Origin: Candidatus Ornithobacterium hominis
GTDB taxonomy: Bacteria > Bacteroidota > Bacteroidia > Flavobacteriales > Weeksellaceae
NCBI RefSeq assembly: GCF_951229915.1
Contig: NZ_OX579588.1
Span: forward strand, 1,240,001-1,304,000
Reading direction: 5' to 3'
DNA: 64,000 nucleotides
The position numbers and the translations under genes were made by a program. This document shows positions 16,641 through 25,368 of the stretch, in pieces; positions within the stretch are counted from its first letter, which is position 1, and each line of letters opens with the position of its first letter. A model generated the notes under the pieces. The model saw nothing but the letters and a program-made list of their open reading frames with translations. It was not told where the DNA came from and did not search any database.

Positions 16641-17248
16641 TTATTTTTTAATTTTTTCAATAAGTTTAAATTTTTACGTCCAGGTGATATTTCAAATTGA
16701 CTATTCACGTCAAGTGCATAAGGTATTTTTTTTAAGCCTTTAAAATTTTCTATGTTTTCTAGACTCAAGCCTCCGCTCAAAAAATAAGGTTTAGAAAAAT
16801 TTAAGGCATCAATCATCGCCCAGTCAAAGGTTTTTCCGCTACCGCCATAATCTTGCGAAGGTGTCTCAAATAGCAAAAAACTTGCTGCCTTCTCATACTC
16901 ATCAATTTTTGCTTGAATTTCTTCTTTTTCCCCTCTCATATGAATTACCTTGATGATGGGTAAAATTGAATTTAACTGCTCAACTTCTTCTAAACTTTCA
17001 TTCCCGTGCAGTTGAACCAAATCTAGCTGAGCTGCCTCACAGATTTTGGTAATTTCTTCTGGATTTTCATTCACGAAAACCCCTACTTTTTTGATTTCAT
17101 TAAATTTTTTCAAATCTTTCAATTCTAAAAAATTCAATACATACCGAGGTGATTTTTTATAAAAAATAAATCCTGCGAAATCAAAATTCATTTCCTGCAA
17201 AGCTCTAATTTGTGTTTCTAGACCAAGTCCGCAAACTTTAATCCTCAT
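16637..17248 (-). CDS. trpF: Phosphoribosylanthranilate isomerase
   Basis: This encodes a 203-residue TIM barrel carrying out the Amadori rearrangement before TrpC. The catalytic Cys lies in KVCGLG at the N-terminus, and LVQLHGNE and SGGLSLEN are the usual family blocks. It is separate from TrpC here, unlike the enterobacterial fusion, and overlaps trpC by 11 bases. The ENFKGLKKIP stretch is encoded by the AAGCCTT word. Confidence 0.93.
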   Translation of the reverse strand: MRIKVCGLGLETQIRALQEMNFDFAGFIFYKKSPRYVLNFLELKDLKKFNEIKKVGVFVNENPEEITKICEAAQLDLVQLHGNESLEEVEQLNSILPIIKVIHMRGEKEEIQAKIDEYEKAASFLLFETPSQDYGGSGKTFDWAMIDALNFSKPYFLSGGLSLENIENFKGLKKIPYALDVNSQFEISPGRKNLNLLKKLKNK

Positions 17249-18023
17249 CTATTTGATTTATAAATTCCTGAAATGTATTTGCTAGATTTTCACTTTTCAT
17301 GAAAAATTCACCCATCAAAAAACCTTGAAAATTATTTTTTTTAAGCCTTAAAAAATTTTCTGCAGAAGAAATTCCACTTTCAGCCACGCAAACTGCATCA
17401 GCAGGCAGTTCGCTTCTCATTTTGATAGCATGCTCAAAGTCAACTTCAAAGCTTTTTAAATTCCGATTGTTGATGCCGACCAAATCTATTTCTTTAGGTC
17501 GTTTTAAAAAATCTTCCCCTGCATGAAATTCCAGCAAAACTTCTAATCCAACATCGTGAGCTATTGCTGTAAATTCTTTGATTTCGTAATTGTCTAATAT
17601 CGCTGCAATGAGCAAAATAGCATCAGCTCCATAGGATTTGGCTTCATAAATTTGGTATGGGTCTATGATGAAATCCTTGCGAAGCAAGGGGATACTATAT
17701 TTCTTGGCTTGTCGTAAATCTTGTAGAGTCCCACCAAAAAATGTCTCATCTGTCAAGATTGAAATGCCCGCAACATTAAAGTTTTTATAAATCGGTAAAA
17801 TCTCATCTATTTCAGCTTTGATATTGATGTTTTGTTTGGATGGTGATTTACGTTTAAATTCAGCAATAATCCCATTGGGGGATTTTTTTACTGCATATTT
17901 TAGGCTTAATTTCTGACGATGAAAATATTTACTATCCATCAGTTCTTCTACACTTTTTTGGGATTTCTTAGCAGAGACCTCCAATTTTTTATGTTCTATG
18001 ATTTGAGTTAAAATATCAATCAT
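17238..18023 (-). CDS. trpC: Indole-3-glycerol phosphate synthase
   Basis: This encodes 261 residues from the ATG at 18023 (MIDILTQIIEHKK); an upstream ATG at 18035 is less likely. The family blocks are NGIIAEFKRKSPSK, LRKDFIIDPYQI, GINNRNLKSFEV and AESGI. The enzyme closes the indole ring by decarboxylating CdRP. It overlaps the end of trpD by eight bases and the start of trpF by 11. A full copy of the AAGCCTTAAAAAATTTT word lies inside it near 17340. Confidence 0.94.
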   Translation of the reverse strand: MIDILTQIIEHKKLEVSAKKSQKSVEELMDSKYFHRQKLSLKYAVKKSPNGIIAEFKRKSPSKQNINIKAEIDEILPIYKNFNVAGISILTDETFFGGTLQDLRQAKKYSIPLLRKDFIIDPYQIYEAKSYGADAILLIAAILDNYEIKEFTAIAHDVGLEVLLEFHAGEDFLKRPKEIDLVGINNRNLKSFEVDFEHAIKMRSELPADAVCVAESGISSAENFLRLKKNNFQGFLMGEFFMKSENLANTFQEFINQIDED

Positions 18024-19014
18024 GATTTGCGGCAATTAATTTCTTTAAACAATCGTGTGCCTTACCATTCAAGAGGCTTTCTTCTGCTGCTTTTTTGGCT
18101 GAGGAAAAATCTTCAAATTTCCCTGTATTTTGCAATGCTAAAGCTGCATTGGTGATGACAACAGCGTTCTGAGCGGGCGAACCTTGCCCTGAAATTATCT
18201 TCAAAAACAATTCTGCGGCAGCCTCTTTGCTATCGCCACCATAGATTTCTTCAGGCTGAATGATAGACGCTTGCAATTGATTTGGATTATATAAGTCAAT
18301 ACCTTTTTCGGTTATTATCATGCTTTCGCTCGTCAATGAAATCTCATCGTAACCATCTAGCGAATGTACAATCATGAATTTATTTTCTTTCTGCTGCATT
18401 AAGTAGTTATAAATCCGCCCCATTTCAGTATTGTAAACGCCAATCAGTGAAAATTTAGGACGTGCAGGGTTCACCAATGGCCCAAGCATATTAAAAAAAG
18501 TTCTAAAGCCCAATTGCTTTCTCAGCGGGGCGACAAGCTTCAATGATGGATGGAATTTGGGCGCATGTAGAAAGCAAATATTGGCTTCACTCAGTTGGTT
18601 TTTTAGGTGCTCTTGATTATCTGTAAATTTATAGCCTAGAAACTCCATCACGTTAGATGAACCGCTAATAGACGAAGAACCGTAATTTCCATGCTTAGCC
18701 ACTTTTTGCCCAGCTCCCGCCACGACAAAACAAGATAAGGTGCTGATATTGAATGTGTTTTTGCCATCGCCACCCGTACCAACAATATCCACCAAATCTT
18801 GCGTCTCTAAATCGACTTCCACTGCCATTTCTAGCAAAGCATCAGCTAAACCTTTCAGCTCATCAATGGTAATGCTTCTCATCATCAAAATGGTGACAAA
18901 ACTCGTTATTTCATAATCGTTGAAAATACCTTTGGGGATTTGCAACATGATAGATTTAGCCTCCTGATAACTGAGCGTATTGTATTTAAATAAATATTCT
19001 AAAATGTCTTTCAT
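18016..19014 (-). CDS. trpD: Anthranilate phosphoribosyltransferase
   Basis: This encodes 332 residues. The glycine-rich PRPP-binding GTGGDGKNTFNIST and the KHGNYGSSS block mark the family. It transfers the phosphoribosyl group to anthranilate. It stands alone and is not fused to TrpG. It is separated from trpG by 23 bases that contain a copy of the AAGCCTT word, and it overlaps trpC. Confidence 0.94.
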   Translation of the reverse strand: MKDILEYLFKYNTLSYQEAKSIMLQIPKGIFNDYEITSFVTILMMRSITIDELKGLADALLEMAVEVDLETQDLVDIVGTGGDGKNTFNISTLSCFVVAGAGQKVAKHGNYGSSSISGSSNVMEFLGYKFTDNQEHLKNQLSEANICFLHAPKFHPSLKLVAPLRKQLGFRTFFNMLGPLVNPARPKFSLIGVYNTEMGRIYNYLMQQKENKFMIVHSLDGYDEISLTSESMIITEKGIDLYNPNQLQASIIQPEEIYGGDSKEAAAELFLKIISGQGSPAQNAVVITNAALALQNTGKFEDFSSAKKAAEESLLNGKAHDCLKKLIAANHD

Positions 19015-19037
19015 AATTTTTTAAGCCTTAAATATTT

Positions 19038-19616
19038 TTAATTGATTGATAACCAATTTCTTATCATTTGCTTCCCTTGCGGTGTCATGATGCTTTCTGG
19101 GTGAAACTGCACAGCATAGATTTTTTTTGCTGAATTTTCGATAGACATAATGATACCATTCTCATCCTCGCCCGTGATGTCTAATTCTGAAGGGAAATGC
19201 TTTTTACTGGCTACCCAGCTGTGGTAGCGCCCAATCAATATTGGATTTTCTAAGCCTTGGAAAATTTTTGAATCTTTTTTGATTTCTAATTTAGACTGAA
19301 CTCCATGATGAACTTTCTCTAAATTAAACAACTCACCACCAAAGGCCTCCACAATGGCTTGCAATCCCAAGCAAACACCAAAAATTGGTTTTTCCCCTGC
19401 ATATTTTTTTATAGTTTCTATCAAAATCCCTGATTCTGACGGGATTCCTGGGCCAGGTGAAAGTACAATTTTGTCATAAACTGAAACTTCTTCTACTGAA
19501 ATTTCATCATTTTTCTTCACTACAATCTTCTGATCCTCCTCCACTAATTCTTCTAAAATTTGAACTAAATTATACGTAAACGAATCGTAATTATCTAATA
19601 ATAAAATCTTCTTCAT
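19038..19616 (-). CDS. trpG: Anthranilate synthase component II, glutamine amidotransferase
   Basis: This encodes a 192-residue class I glutaminase. The nucleophile is Cys82 in GVCLGLQ, and His/Glu lie in AVQFHPESI near the C-terminus. It supplies ammonia to TrpE. In some bacteria the same subunit also serves PabB. It lies three bases after trpE on the same transcript. Confidence 0.94.
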   Translation of the reverse strand: MKKILLLDNYDSFTYNLVQILEELVEEDQKIVVKKNDEISVEEVSVYDKIVLSPGPGIPSESGILIETIKKYAGEKPIFGVCLGLQAIVEAFGGELFNLEKVHHGVQSKLEIKKDSKIFQGLENPILIGRYHSWVASKKHFPSELDITGEDENGIIMSIENSAKKIYAVQFHPESIMTPQGKQMIRNWLSIN

Positions 19617-19619
19617 GAT

Positions 19620-21005
19620 CTAAAATTTTTCTGCTTTGCGAAGAGCTGTTTTCAATGCGCCCAGTTTATGCTCCACTTCTTTTAACTCACTCTCAGGCAA
19701 AGACTTAGCCACAACGCCTGCTCCAGCACGGTAATTTAACTGATTGTTTTGGCTTAAAAATGAACGAATGATGATTGCGTGATTGATTTCACCCCGAAAA
19801 CCAATAAAACCAATGCATCCGCCGTAGTAACCTCGTGCTGAATTTTCATTTTCATCAATAATTTGCAAAGCACGATGTTTAGGTGCTCCACTCAATGTGC
19901 CTTGCGGAAATGTTGCGGCGATCAATTTAAATGGATTTTCTTCTATAAATTCGCCTCTCACCTCACTAACCATATGAATCACGTGGCTAAACATTTGGAT
20001 TTCTTTCAACTTAGAAACCTTCACATTTTTGCACACTTTACTTAAATCATTTCTTGCCAAATCCACTAACATCGTATGTTCTGCATTTTCCTTTTGGTCG
20101 GTTAAAAGTTCTTTTGCTCGCTCAAAATCTTTAGAATCATCGCCCGTCCGTCTAAAGGTTCCAGCAATGGGGTGAAGCTTGGCTTGATTATCTTTCAAAA
20201 TAATTTGACTCTCGGGGCTAGAACCAAAAATTTTATAATCAGTGTAATCAAAATAAAATAAATACGGTGAGGGGTTTACAGTTCTCAAAGCTCTATAAAC
20301 TTGAAATTCATCTCCTTGAAATCTTTGTGAAAATGCCCGGCTCAAAACAACTTGAAAAACATCTCCACGTAAACAATGCTGAATGCCTTTTTTTACATTT
20401 TGAAGGAATTTTTCATTTGAAATATCTGTATTTTCCTCCCCTTCTAATCGGAACGGATAAACTGGAACATCTTTATTCTGAATAGCAGAAATTATATTCA
20501 TTTTTTCTGAATTCAAGTTAGGATGCTGATTTTCAAGCAAAATCAATTCATCATGAAAATGGTCTATCACCAAAACGTACTGATAAAATCTGTAGCGTAA
20601 AATCGGGGTATTTGGTTGATGAGAAAATTCTAAGCCTTCAAAAATTTGTGCTGCATCGTAGCCCGTATAGCCGTACATCCCCTGAGCTAAGCTCAATGCT
20701 GAACATTCATTTTCAAACTGAATTTCTTGCTGAAAAAGTTCAAACAATTCTACTGGATTTGAATTTTCAATATTTTTGATTGGCTGAAGGGGAAGTTTAA
20801 TTTCCACCTCCTTGTTTGCTGAAATTTCCATTCCCGCGATAGGATTTATGGCAATGATTGATTTGCTATTTTCCGCATCGGTTTTATCGGTACTTTCCAG
20901 CAATATGGTTTCTCGGTACAAATCTCTTAAACGCAGGTATATACTCACTGGTGTAAATAAATCTGCAGGAATTTTGTACTTTTTTGTACTAAATTTTTCT
21001 CCCAT
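19620..21005 (-). CDS. trpE: Anthranilate synthase component I
   Basis: This encodes 461 residues of chorismate-using enzyme. The feedback-inhibition motif LLES is at residues 35-38, so tryptophan inhibition is expected. The catalytic end carries FPQGTLSGAPKHRALQII and GYYGGCIGFIGF. It is the first structural gene of the seven-gene trp operon and follows the attenuator terminator by about 25 bases. No frameshift or missing motif is visible. Confidence 0.95.
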   Translation of the reverse strand: MGEKFSTKKYKIPADLFTPVSIYLRLRDLYRETILLESTDKTDAENSKSIIAINPIAGMEISANKEVEIKLPLQPIKNIENSNPVELFELFQQEIQFENECSALSLAQGMYGYTGYDAAQIFEGLEFSHQPNTPILRYRFYQYVLVIDHFHDELILLENQHPNLNSEKMNIISAIQNKDVPVYPFRLEGEENTDISNEKFLQNVKKGIQHCLRGDVFQVVLSRAFSQRFQGDEFQVYRALRTVNPSPYLFYFDYTDYKIFGSSPESQIILKDNQAKLHPIAGTFRRTGDDSKDFERAKELLTDQKENAEHTMLVDLARNDLSKVCKNVKVSKLKEIQMFSHVIHMVSEVRGEFIEENPFKLIAATFPQGTLSGAPKHRALQIIDENENSARGYYGGCIGFIGFRGEINHAIIIRSFLSQNNQLNYRAGAGVVAKSLPESELKEVEHKLGALKTALRKAEKF

Positions 21006-21021
21006 TTTTAATTTTTAAATC

Positions 21022-21070
21022 ATAAAAAAAAGCTCCAATAATTCTAAAATTATCGGAGCTTTTGTGTTAT
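21022..21070 (-). terminator. trp attenuator terminator
   Basis: On the minus strand AAGCTCCGATAATT pairs with AATTATTGGAGCTT, followed by eight T residues, directly ahead of trpE. The 5' arm AGCTCCGAT (21060-21052) can pair instead with ATCGGTGCT inside the leader peptide coding region (8 of 9 positions). This gives the antiterminator expected for ribosome-mediated attenuation. Confidence 0.88.
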
Positions 21071-21086
21071 TTAATTCATAAGGTCA

Positions 21087-21146
21087 TTACAGCACCGATA
21101 AATCAGAACTGAACCACCACCAATTTGTATTTAATTTTTTTCCCAT
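21087..21146 (-). CDS. trpL: trp operon leader peptide with three tandem Trp codons
   Basis: A 19-codon frame encodes MGKKLNTNWWWFSSDLSVL, with TGG TGG TGG at codons 9-11, and stops just before the attenuator hairpin. A ribosome stalled at the Trp codons leaves codons 16-19 free to form the antiterminator. A ribosome reaching the TAA covers them, so the terminator forms. The promoter boxes lie so close that the transcript probably starts within a few bases of the ATG. This is a direct reading of the sequence; operation by this route is inferred. Confidence 0.85.
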   Translation of the reverse strand: MGKKLNTNWWWFSSDLSVL

Positions 21147-21154
21147 TCAGAATT

Positions 21155-21185
21155 CAAATATAAATCTTGTTTTGAATTTGACAAA
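21155..21185 (-). promoter_or_regulatory. trp operon promoter
   Basis: On the minus strand TTTG (21185-21182) and TATATTTG (21162-21155) are separated by 19 bases, an exact match to the Bacteroidota -33/-7 consensus. The next start codon is the leader peptide ATG, eight bases downstream. Confidence 0.8.
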
Positions 21186-21328
21186 ATAATAGATGATTGA
21201 ATTTCATTTTTTTCATCTCAAGAGGCTTTTTAAAATTTTTCGAAATATTTTTTAAGCCTTTAGAAATTTTAAAAAAATAAAATTTAAATACGTTTTAAGA
21301 ATCATTTTTTAAAACTTTTAATTTACAC

Positions 21329-21336
21329 TATCTTTG
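21329..21336 (+). promoter_or_regulatory. -7 promoter box of pyrH-frr
   Basis: TATCTTTG matches TAnnTTTG and lies 15 bases before the pyrH ATG. A T-rich stretch at the right distance upstream may act as the -33 element. Confidence 0.6.
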
Positions 21337-21351
21337 TTACAAAATAAAAAA

Positions 21352-22056
21352 ATGAAATATCAGCGCGTTTTACTTAAATTAAGTGGTGAGGCATTGATGG
21401 GCGAAAAACAATATGGCATTGACCCCAAACAAATCATATCTTATTCTCAACAAATTAAGGAAATTGTGGATAAAGGCTGTGAGGTTGCTATTGTGATTGG
21501 CGGTGGAAACATCTTCCGTGGCATTAGTGGTGCTGCCAATGGCATTGACCGTGTGCAGGGTGACTACATGGGGATGCTAGCTACTGTTATAAATGGTATG
21601 GCTCTGCAGCAAGGCTTGGAAGATGAAGGTTTAGACGTTCGTTTGCAAACGGCAATTGAAATCAAGCAAATTGCTGAAACTTATATTCGCCGTCGTGCGA
21701 TTCGACATCTGGAGAAGAAAAGAGTTGTTATCTTCAGTGGAGGTTTGGGGAATCCCTATTTCACCACAGATTCTGCAGCGGTTTTGCGTGCTATTGAAAT
21801 CGAAGCGGATGTGATCTTGAAGGGAACTCGTGTAGATGGAATTTATTCAGCTGATCCTGAGAAAGATAAAAATGCTGAAAAATTTACGAATATCAGCTTT
21901 AAAGATGTTTACTCTAAAGGATTGAAAGTCATGGATATGACTGCTTTTACATTGAGTGAAGAGAATCAATTGCCCATTATTGTCTTTGATATGAATACGC
22001 CAGGAAATTTAAGAGAAATTATAGAAGGAAAAGATATAGGAACTTTAGTTAGCTAA
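21352..22056 (+). CDS. pyrH: UMP kinase
   Basis: This encodes 234 residues from the ATG at 21352 (MKYQRVLLKLSGEALMG). It is an amino-acid-kinase-fold enzyme that makes UDP from UMP. The blocks VIGGGNIFRG, GLGNPYFTTDSAAVLRA and DMNTPGNL are typical. It is followed 13 bases later by frr, a common pairing in bacteria. The upstream ATG at 21334 would overlap the promoter box and is rejected. Confidence 0.95.
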   Translation: MKYQRVLLKLSGEALMGEKQYGIDPKQIISYSQQIKEIVDKGCEVAIVIGGGNIFRGISGAANGIDRVQGDYMGMLATVINGMALQQGLEDEGLDVRLQTAIEIKQIAETYIRRRAIRHLEKKRVVIFSGGLGNPYFTTDSAAVLRAIEIEADVILKGTRVDGIYSADPEKDKNAEKFTNISFKDVYSKGLKVMDMTAFTLSEENQLPIIVFDMNTPGNLREIIEGKDIGTLVS

Positions 22057-22069
22057 TAATCAAATTATT

Positions 22070-22618
22070 ATGGACACAACAAATATTATAAAAAACACGG
22101 AAACGGGAATGCAAGATTCCGTAAAGCATTTAGAAAAAGCTTTTACACAAATTCGCGCAGGGCGCGCCAACCCAAATATGCTAGGGAATGTAATGGTTGA
22201 TTATTATGGTTCACCAACGCCCCTTTCTCAAGTTGCCAATGTGAGTGCTCCTGATGCGATGACATTAAACGTTCAGCCATGGGAAGCAACGATGATTCAG
22301 CCGATTGAAAAGGCCATCATGGAGGCTAATTTAGGTTTCAATCCTTCTAATAATGGCAACGCAGTCATTATCAGCGTGCCACCACTGACCGAGGAACGAA
22401 GAAAAGATTTGGTGAAACAAACTAAAACTGAACTAGAAAATGCGAAAGTCAGCATCAGAAATTGGAGAAAAGAAGCTAATAACAGCATCAAGAAATCTGA
22501 TGATTCTGAAGATTTACAAAAAAGTTTAGAAGCAAACGTTCAGGAATTGACCGATAAATACATCAAAATTGCTGAAGAGCTCTTTACTAAAAAAGAAGCT
22601 GAAATTATGAAAGTTTAA
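22070..22618 (+). CDS. frr: Ribosome recycling factor
   Basis: This encodes 182 residues. The family block IRAGRANPNMLGNVMVDYYG lies at residues 28-47 and PPLTEERRKDLVK near residue 110. It splits post-termination ribosomes together with EF-G. The length is normal and it is co-transcribed with pyrH. Confidence 0.96.
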   Translation: MDTTNIIKNTETGMQDSVKHLEKAFTQIRAGRANPNMLGNVMVDYYGSPTPLSQVANVSAPDAMTLNVQPWEATMIQPIEKAIMEANLGFNPSNNGNAVIISVPPLTEERRKDLVKQTKTELENAKVSIRNWRKEANNSIKKSDDSEDLQKSLEANVQELTDKYIKIAEELFTKKEAEIMKV

Positions 22619-22874
22619 TTTTTTTTTAAAAGCTTAATAATTTCCTAAATCGATGCTTTGATATTTTTTATAAATCTCAAGGCATCTTTTTTTATAATTT
22701 TTCTATCTTGCCCAGTCTTAAAATATTTCTTAAAATTATATTCAATGATGAAGGTAATATGAATATAATTTTGAAGTTGATGGAAAATGTAACTCATCAA
22801 AAAATTATACCCAATTATACCCCTCCCCAACAAAAATTGATTATCTTCGTGAGCGATTTTTGGATGGTGATTTT

Positions 22875-23396
22875 ATGAATTTTAAAAAAGCAGGTATCTT
22901 CTTAGTCTTCGTTTTTAGCTTCCATTTAGTAGAATCTTGCGGCGTGGTGAAAACTGGCCGAAGAGGGAAGAAAACCACTACCCACATCAAAACAAATGTT
23001 AATAATTCCGTCAATAGTCGCTCAAAAGCGGTCTTAGAAAAAGCCAACAGCTTCTTGGGGACACCCTATCGCTACGGCGGCACAACCAGCAGCGGTATGG
23101 ATTGCTCTGGGCTGCTATGGAATTCATACAAAGAAATTAATATCGAATTACCGAGAGTTTCTCGAGAACAAGCAAAATATGGAATAAAGATTCGCCTACA
23201 AAATGTTCAGCCTGGAGATGCCTTATTTTTTGATACCAGTGGCGGGGACATCAGCCACGCTGGGATTGTAGACCGCATCAAAAACGGCGAAATCTTCTTT
23301 GTGCACGCCTCCTCCTCTCGCGGCGTCATCGTTTCAAGTTTAGAAACCGAATACTGGAAAAAAAGATTTGTGAAAGCCGTTCGATTTATTCATTAA
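22875..23396 (+). CDS. NlpC/P60 cell-wall peptidase lipoprotein
   Basis: This encodes 173 residues from the ATG at 22875 (MNFKKAGIFLVF). The lipobox VESC makes Cys22 the lipidated residue. A short basic linker follows, then an NlpC/P60 domain with catalytic Cys77 (MDCSGL), His128 (ISHAGIV) and His144 (VHAS). Such enzymes cut gamma-D-Glu-diamino-acid bonds in peptidoglycan, which fits spr/MepS-like growth or remodelling roles. A TTG at 22860 in the same frame is a weaker start because it would put extra acidic residues before the signal. Confidence 0.88.
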   Translation: MNFKKAGIFLVFVFSFHLVESCGVVKTGRRGKKTTTHIKTNVNNSVNSRSKAVLEKANSFLGTPYRYGGTTSSGMDCSGLLWNSYKEINIELPRVSREQAKYGIKIRLQNVQPGDALFFDTSGGDISHAGIVDRIKNGEIFFVHASSSRGVIVSSLETEYWKKRFVKAVRFIH

Positions 23397-23445
23397 ATTT
23401 TTTTGAAGGCTTTAAAAAATCTTTTCAAAAAAAACTAAAACTTAT

Positions 23446-23482
23446 AAAAAATGTGACGAAATTTATGATTTCGCCACATTTT
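23446..23482. terminator. Terminator of outer-membrane protein copy 1
   Basis: The stem AAAATGTGACGAAAT / ATTTCGCCACATTTT has T runs on both strands. It ends the minus-strand gene at 23509 and may also stop transcription from the NlpC gene. The same element is repeated after copies 2 and 3. Confidence 0.8.
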
Positions 23483-23508
23483 GATGATCTTAGAATCTCG
23501 ACAAATTT

Positions 23509-24048
23509 TTATTTAAATAAAACATAAGAGAACCCAATACCGAATTCTGGGTATACGGCTGATTTTTTGAAGTCAAAGTCTCTTACCAAACCCAAACCTG
23601 CATGGAAGTTGAACAGGAAATTACTGTCTAAATTTCGCTGCAATCCCCACACTCCAGCTAAGCTCAATGTGTTGCCATAAGACGTATTAAAAGTATCGAA
23701 ATTGTATCTCGTTTTCAGCCCAAAATAAGACGCACTGTTCAACTTTGTGTCTCGCCCTAATTTTACACGTTTAGCAAAACTGTACAAATAGCGAAATTCA
23801 TTAGCAATGAAGATTGAGTACAGGATGCTAGGTATCATATTCCCATCTGAAGAAACCTGATGTGCTGGGGCAATCCCAACTTTTGGCTCCATAACCCAAG
23901 ATTCTGAAATAGGGAACTGATAGTCAATAGATAAAGAGGTTAAATTTACTGAAACTTTACCCAAAGATTGTAAAGACTGCTCTTGCCCAAAGCTAAATGC
24001 TACCGAAAAAAGAACGACACTTGCACTAATTAATTTTTTTAAATTCAT
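23509..24048 (-). CDS. Outer-membrane beta-barrel protein, copy 1
   Basis: This encodes 179 residues. A signal peptide (ending SFG, about residue 21) is followed by alternating beta strands and a C-terminal FSYVLFK end, typical of an 8-stranded outer-membrane barrel. I do not recognise a named family. It is the most diverged of three tandem paralogues, with VSSDGNMIPSILYS in place of ISDGKMELSYKYNS and a shorter FDTFNTSYG loop. The differences fall in surface-loop-like segments, so the loops may be under selection. Confidence 0.7.
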   Translation of the reverse strand: MNLKKLISASVVLFSVAFSFGQEQSLQSLGKVSVNLTSLSIDYQFPISESWVMEPKVGIAPAHQVSSDGNMIPSILYSIFIANEFRYLYSFAKRVKLGRDTKLNSASYFGLKTRYNFDTFNTSYGNTLSLAGVWGLQRNLDSNFLFNFHAGLGLVRDFDFKKSAVYPEFGIGFSYVLFK

Positions 24049-24360
24049 ATGTTTTTGTTTTTATGTTATTTGTTCAATTTAAATTAACTCCATTTTCATT
24101 TCTGAATTTTAATTTCACATTATATTAATTAAATCTCCAGCAAAAGTCGTTATTTTATGTTAATCTAAAAATACATCGTTACATTAATTTTTTTAAAAAT
24201 TATTAATATTTTAATAAAGTTGAAGTATAATATAATATAAAGAAATGCTAATTTTTTAACATAGTAATATTTATTTATTATAGGGGGTGTTTTTGTGTTG
24301 TGGGTAAATTCTATAATCATTTTCTTCAAACCACTCAAAGTTTTCTTTTCAAAAAAAACT
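24049..24360. repeat. Intergenic part of the tandem unit, copy 1
   Basis: This non-coding stretch is nearly identical to 24985-25298, and its right half to 26094-26316. It contains three TATAA units (24226-24240) and the conserved block with GGGGGTGTTTTTGTGTTGTG. It must carry the promoter for copy 1, but no clean TAnnTTTG box was found. Confidence 0.75.
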
Positions 24361-24370
24361 AAGGCTTATA

Positions 24371-24406
24371 AAAAATGTGACGAAACTTATGATTTCGCCA
24401 CATTTT
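24371..24406. terminator. Terminator of outer-membrane protein copy 2
   Basis: This is the same hairpin as 23446-23482 with one arm base changed (GACGAAAC). It has a T run on the minus strand after the gene at 24433. Confidence 0.75.
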
Positions 24407-24432
24407 GATGATCTTAGAATCTCAACAAATTT

Positions 24433-24984
24433 TTATTTAAATAAAACATAAGAGAATCCAATACCAAGTTCTGGGTATACGGCTGATTTTTTGAAGTCAA
24501 AGTCTCTTACCCAACCCAAACCTGCATGGAAGTTGAACAGGAAATTACTGTCTAAATTTCGCTGCAATCCCCACACTCCAGCTAAGTTCAATGTGTTGCC
24601 ATAAGACGTATTACGCTCATTATTAAAAGCACCGAAATTGTATCTCGTTTTCAGCCCAAGATAAGACGCACTGTTCAACTTTGTGTCTCGCCCTAATTTT
24701 GCACGTTTAGCAAAACTGTACAAATAGCGAAATTCATTAGCAACGAAGATTGAATTGTACTTGTAGCTAAGTTCCATTTTCCCATCTGAAATCTGATGTG
24801 CTGGGGCAATCCCAACTTTTGGCTCCATAACCCAAGATTCTGAAATAGGGAACTGATAGTCAATAGATAAAGAGGTTAAATTTGCTGAAACCTTACCCAA
24901 AGATTGTAAAGACTGCTCTTGCCCAAAGCTGAAAGCTACTGAAAAAAGAATGACACTTGCACTAACTAATTTTTTTAAATTCAT
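24433..24984 (-). CDS. Outer-membrane beta-barrel protein, copy 2
   Basis: This encodes 183 residues that differ from copy 3 at one residue only (Ile instead of Val at position 12, in SASVILFSV). The signal peptide, barrel pattern and FSYVLFK end are the same. Near-identity with copy 3, extending through the intergenic DNA, shows a recent duplication or gene conversion. Confidence 0.7.
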   Translation of the reverse strand: MNLKKLVSASVILFSVAFSFGQEQSLQSLGKVSANLTSLSIDYQFPISESWVMEPKVGIAPAHQISDGKMELSYKYNSIFVANEFRYLYSFAKRAKLGRDTKLNSASYLGLKTRYNFGAFNNERNTSYGNTLNLAGVWGLQRNLDSNFLFNFHAGLGWVRDFDFKKSAVYPELGIGFSYVLFK

Positions 24985-25298
24985 ATGTTTTTGTTTTTAT
25001 GTTATTTGTTCAATTTAAATTAACTCCATTTTCATTTCTGAATTTTAATTTCACATTATATTAATTAAATCTCCAGCAAAAGTCGTTATTTTATGTTAAT
25101 CTAAAAATACATCGTTACATTAATTTTTTTAAAAATTATTAATATTTTAATAAAGTTGAAGTATAATATAATATAAAGAAATGCTAATTTTTTAACATAG
25201 TAATATTTATTTATTATAGGGGGTGTTTTTGTGTTGTGGGTAAATTCTATAATCATTTTCTTCAAACCACTCAAAGTTTTCTTTTCAAAAAAAACTAA
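24985..25298. repeat. Intergenic part of the tandem unit, copy 2
   Basis: This is nearly identical to 24049-24360, with three TATAA units at 25162-25176. It has no coding frame and is presumed to hold the promoter for copy 2. Confidence 0.75.
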
Positions 25299-25306
25299 GG
25301 CTTATA

Positions 25307-25342
25307 AAAAATGTGACGAAACTTATGATTTCGCCACATTTT
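25307..25342. terminator. Terminator of outer-membrane protein copy 3
   Basis: This hairpin is identical to the one at 24371-24406. It lies just after the copy 3 gene on the minus strand. Confidence 0.75.
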
Positions 25343-25368
25343 GATGATCTTAGAATCTCAACAAATTT

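Noticed and set aside
22645..22833. A 62-codon minus-strand frame between frr and the NlpC gene
   Set aside because: Its content is low-complexity and AT-driven, it has no promoter, and it lies on the leader DNA of the NlpC gene. I treat it as chance.
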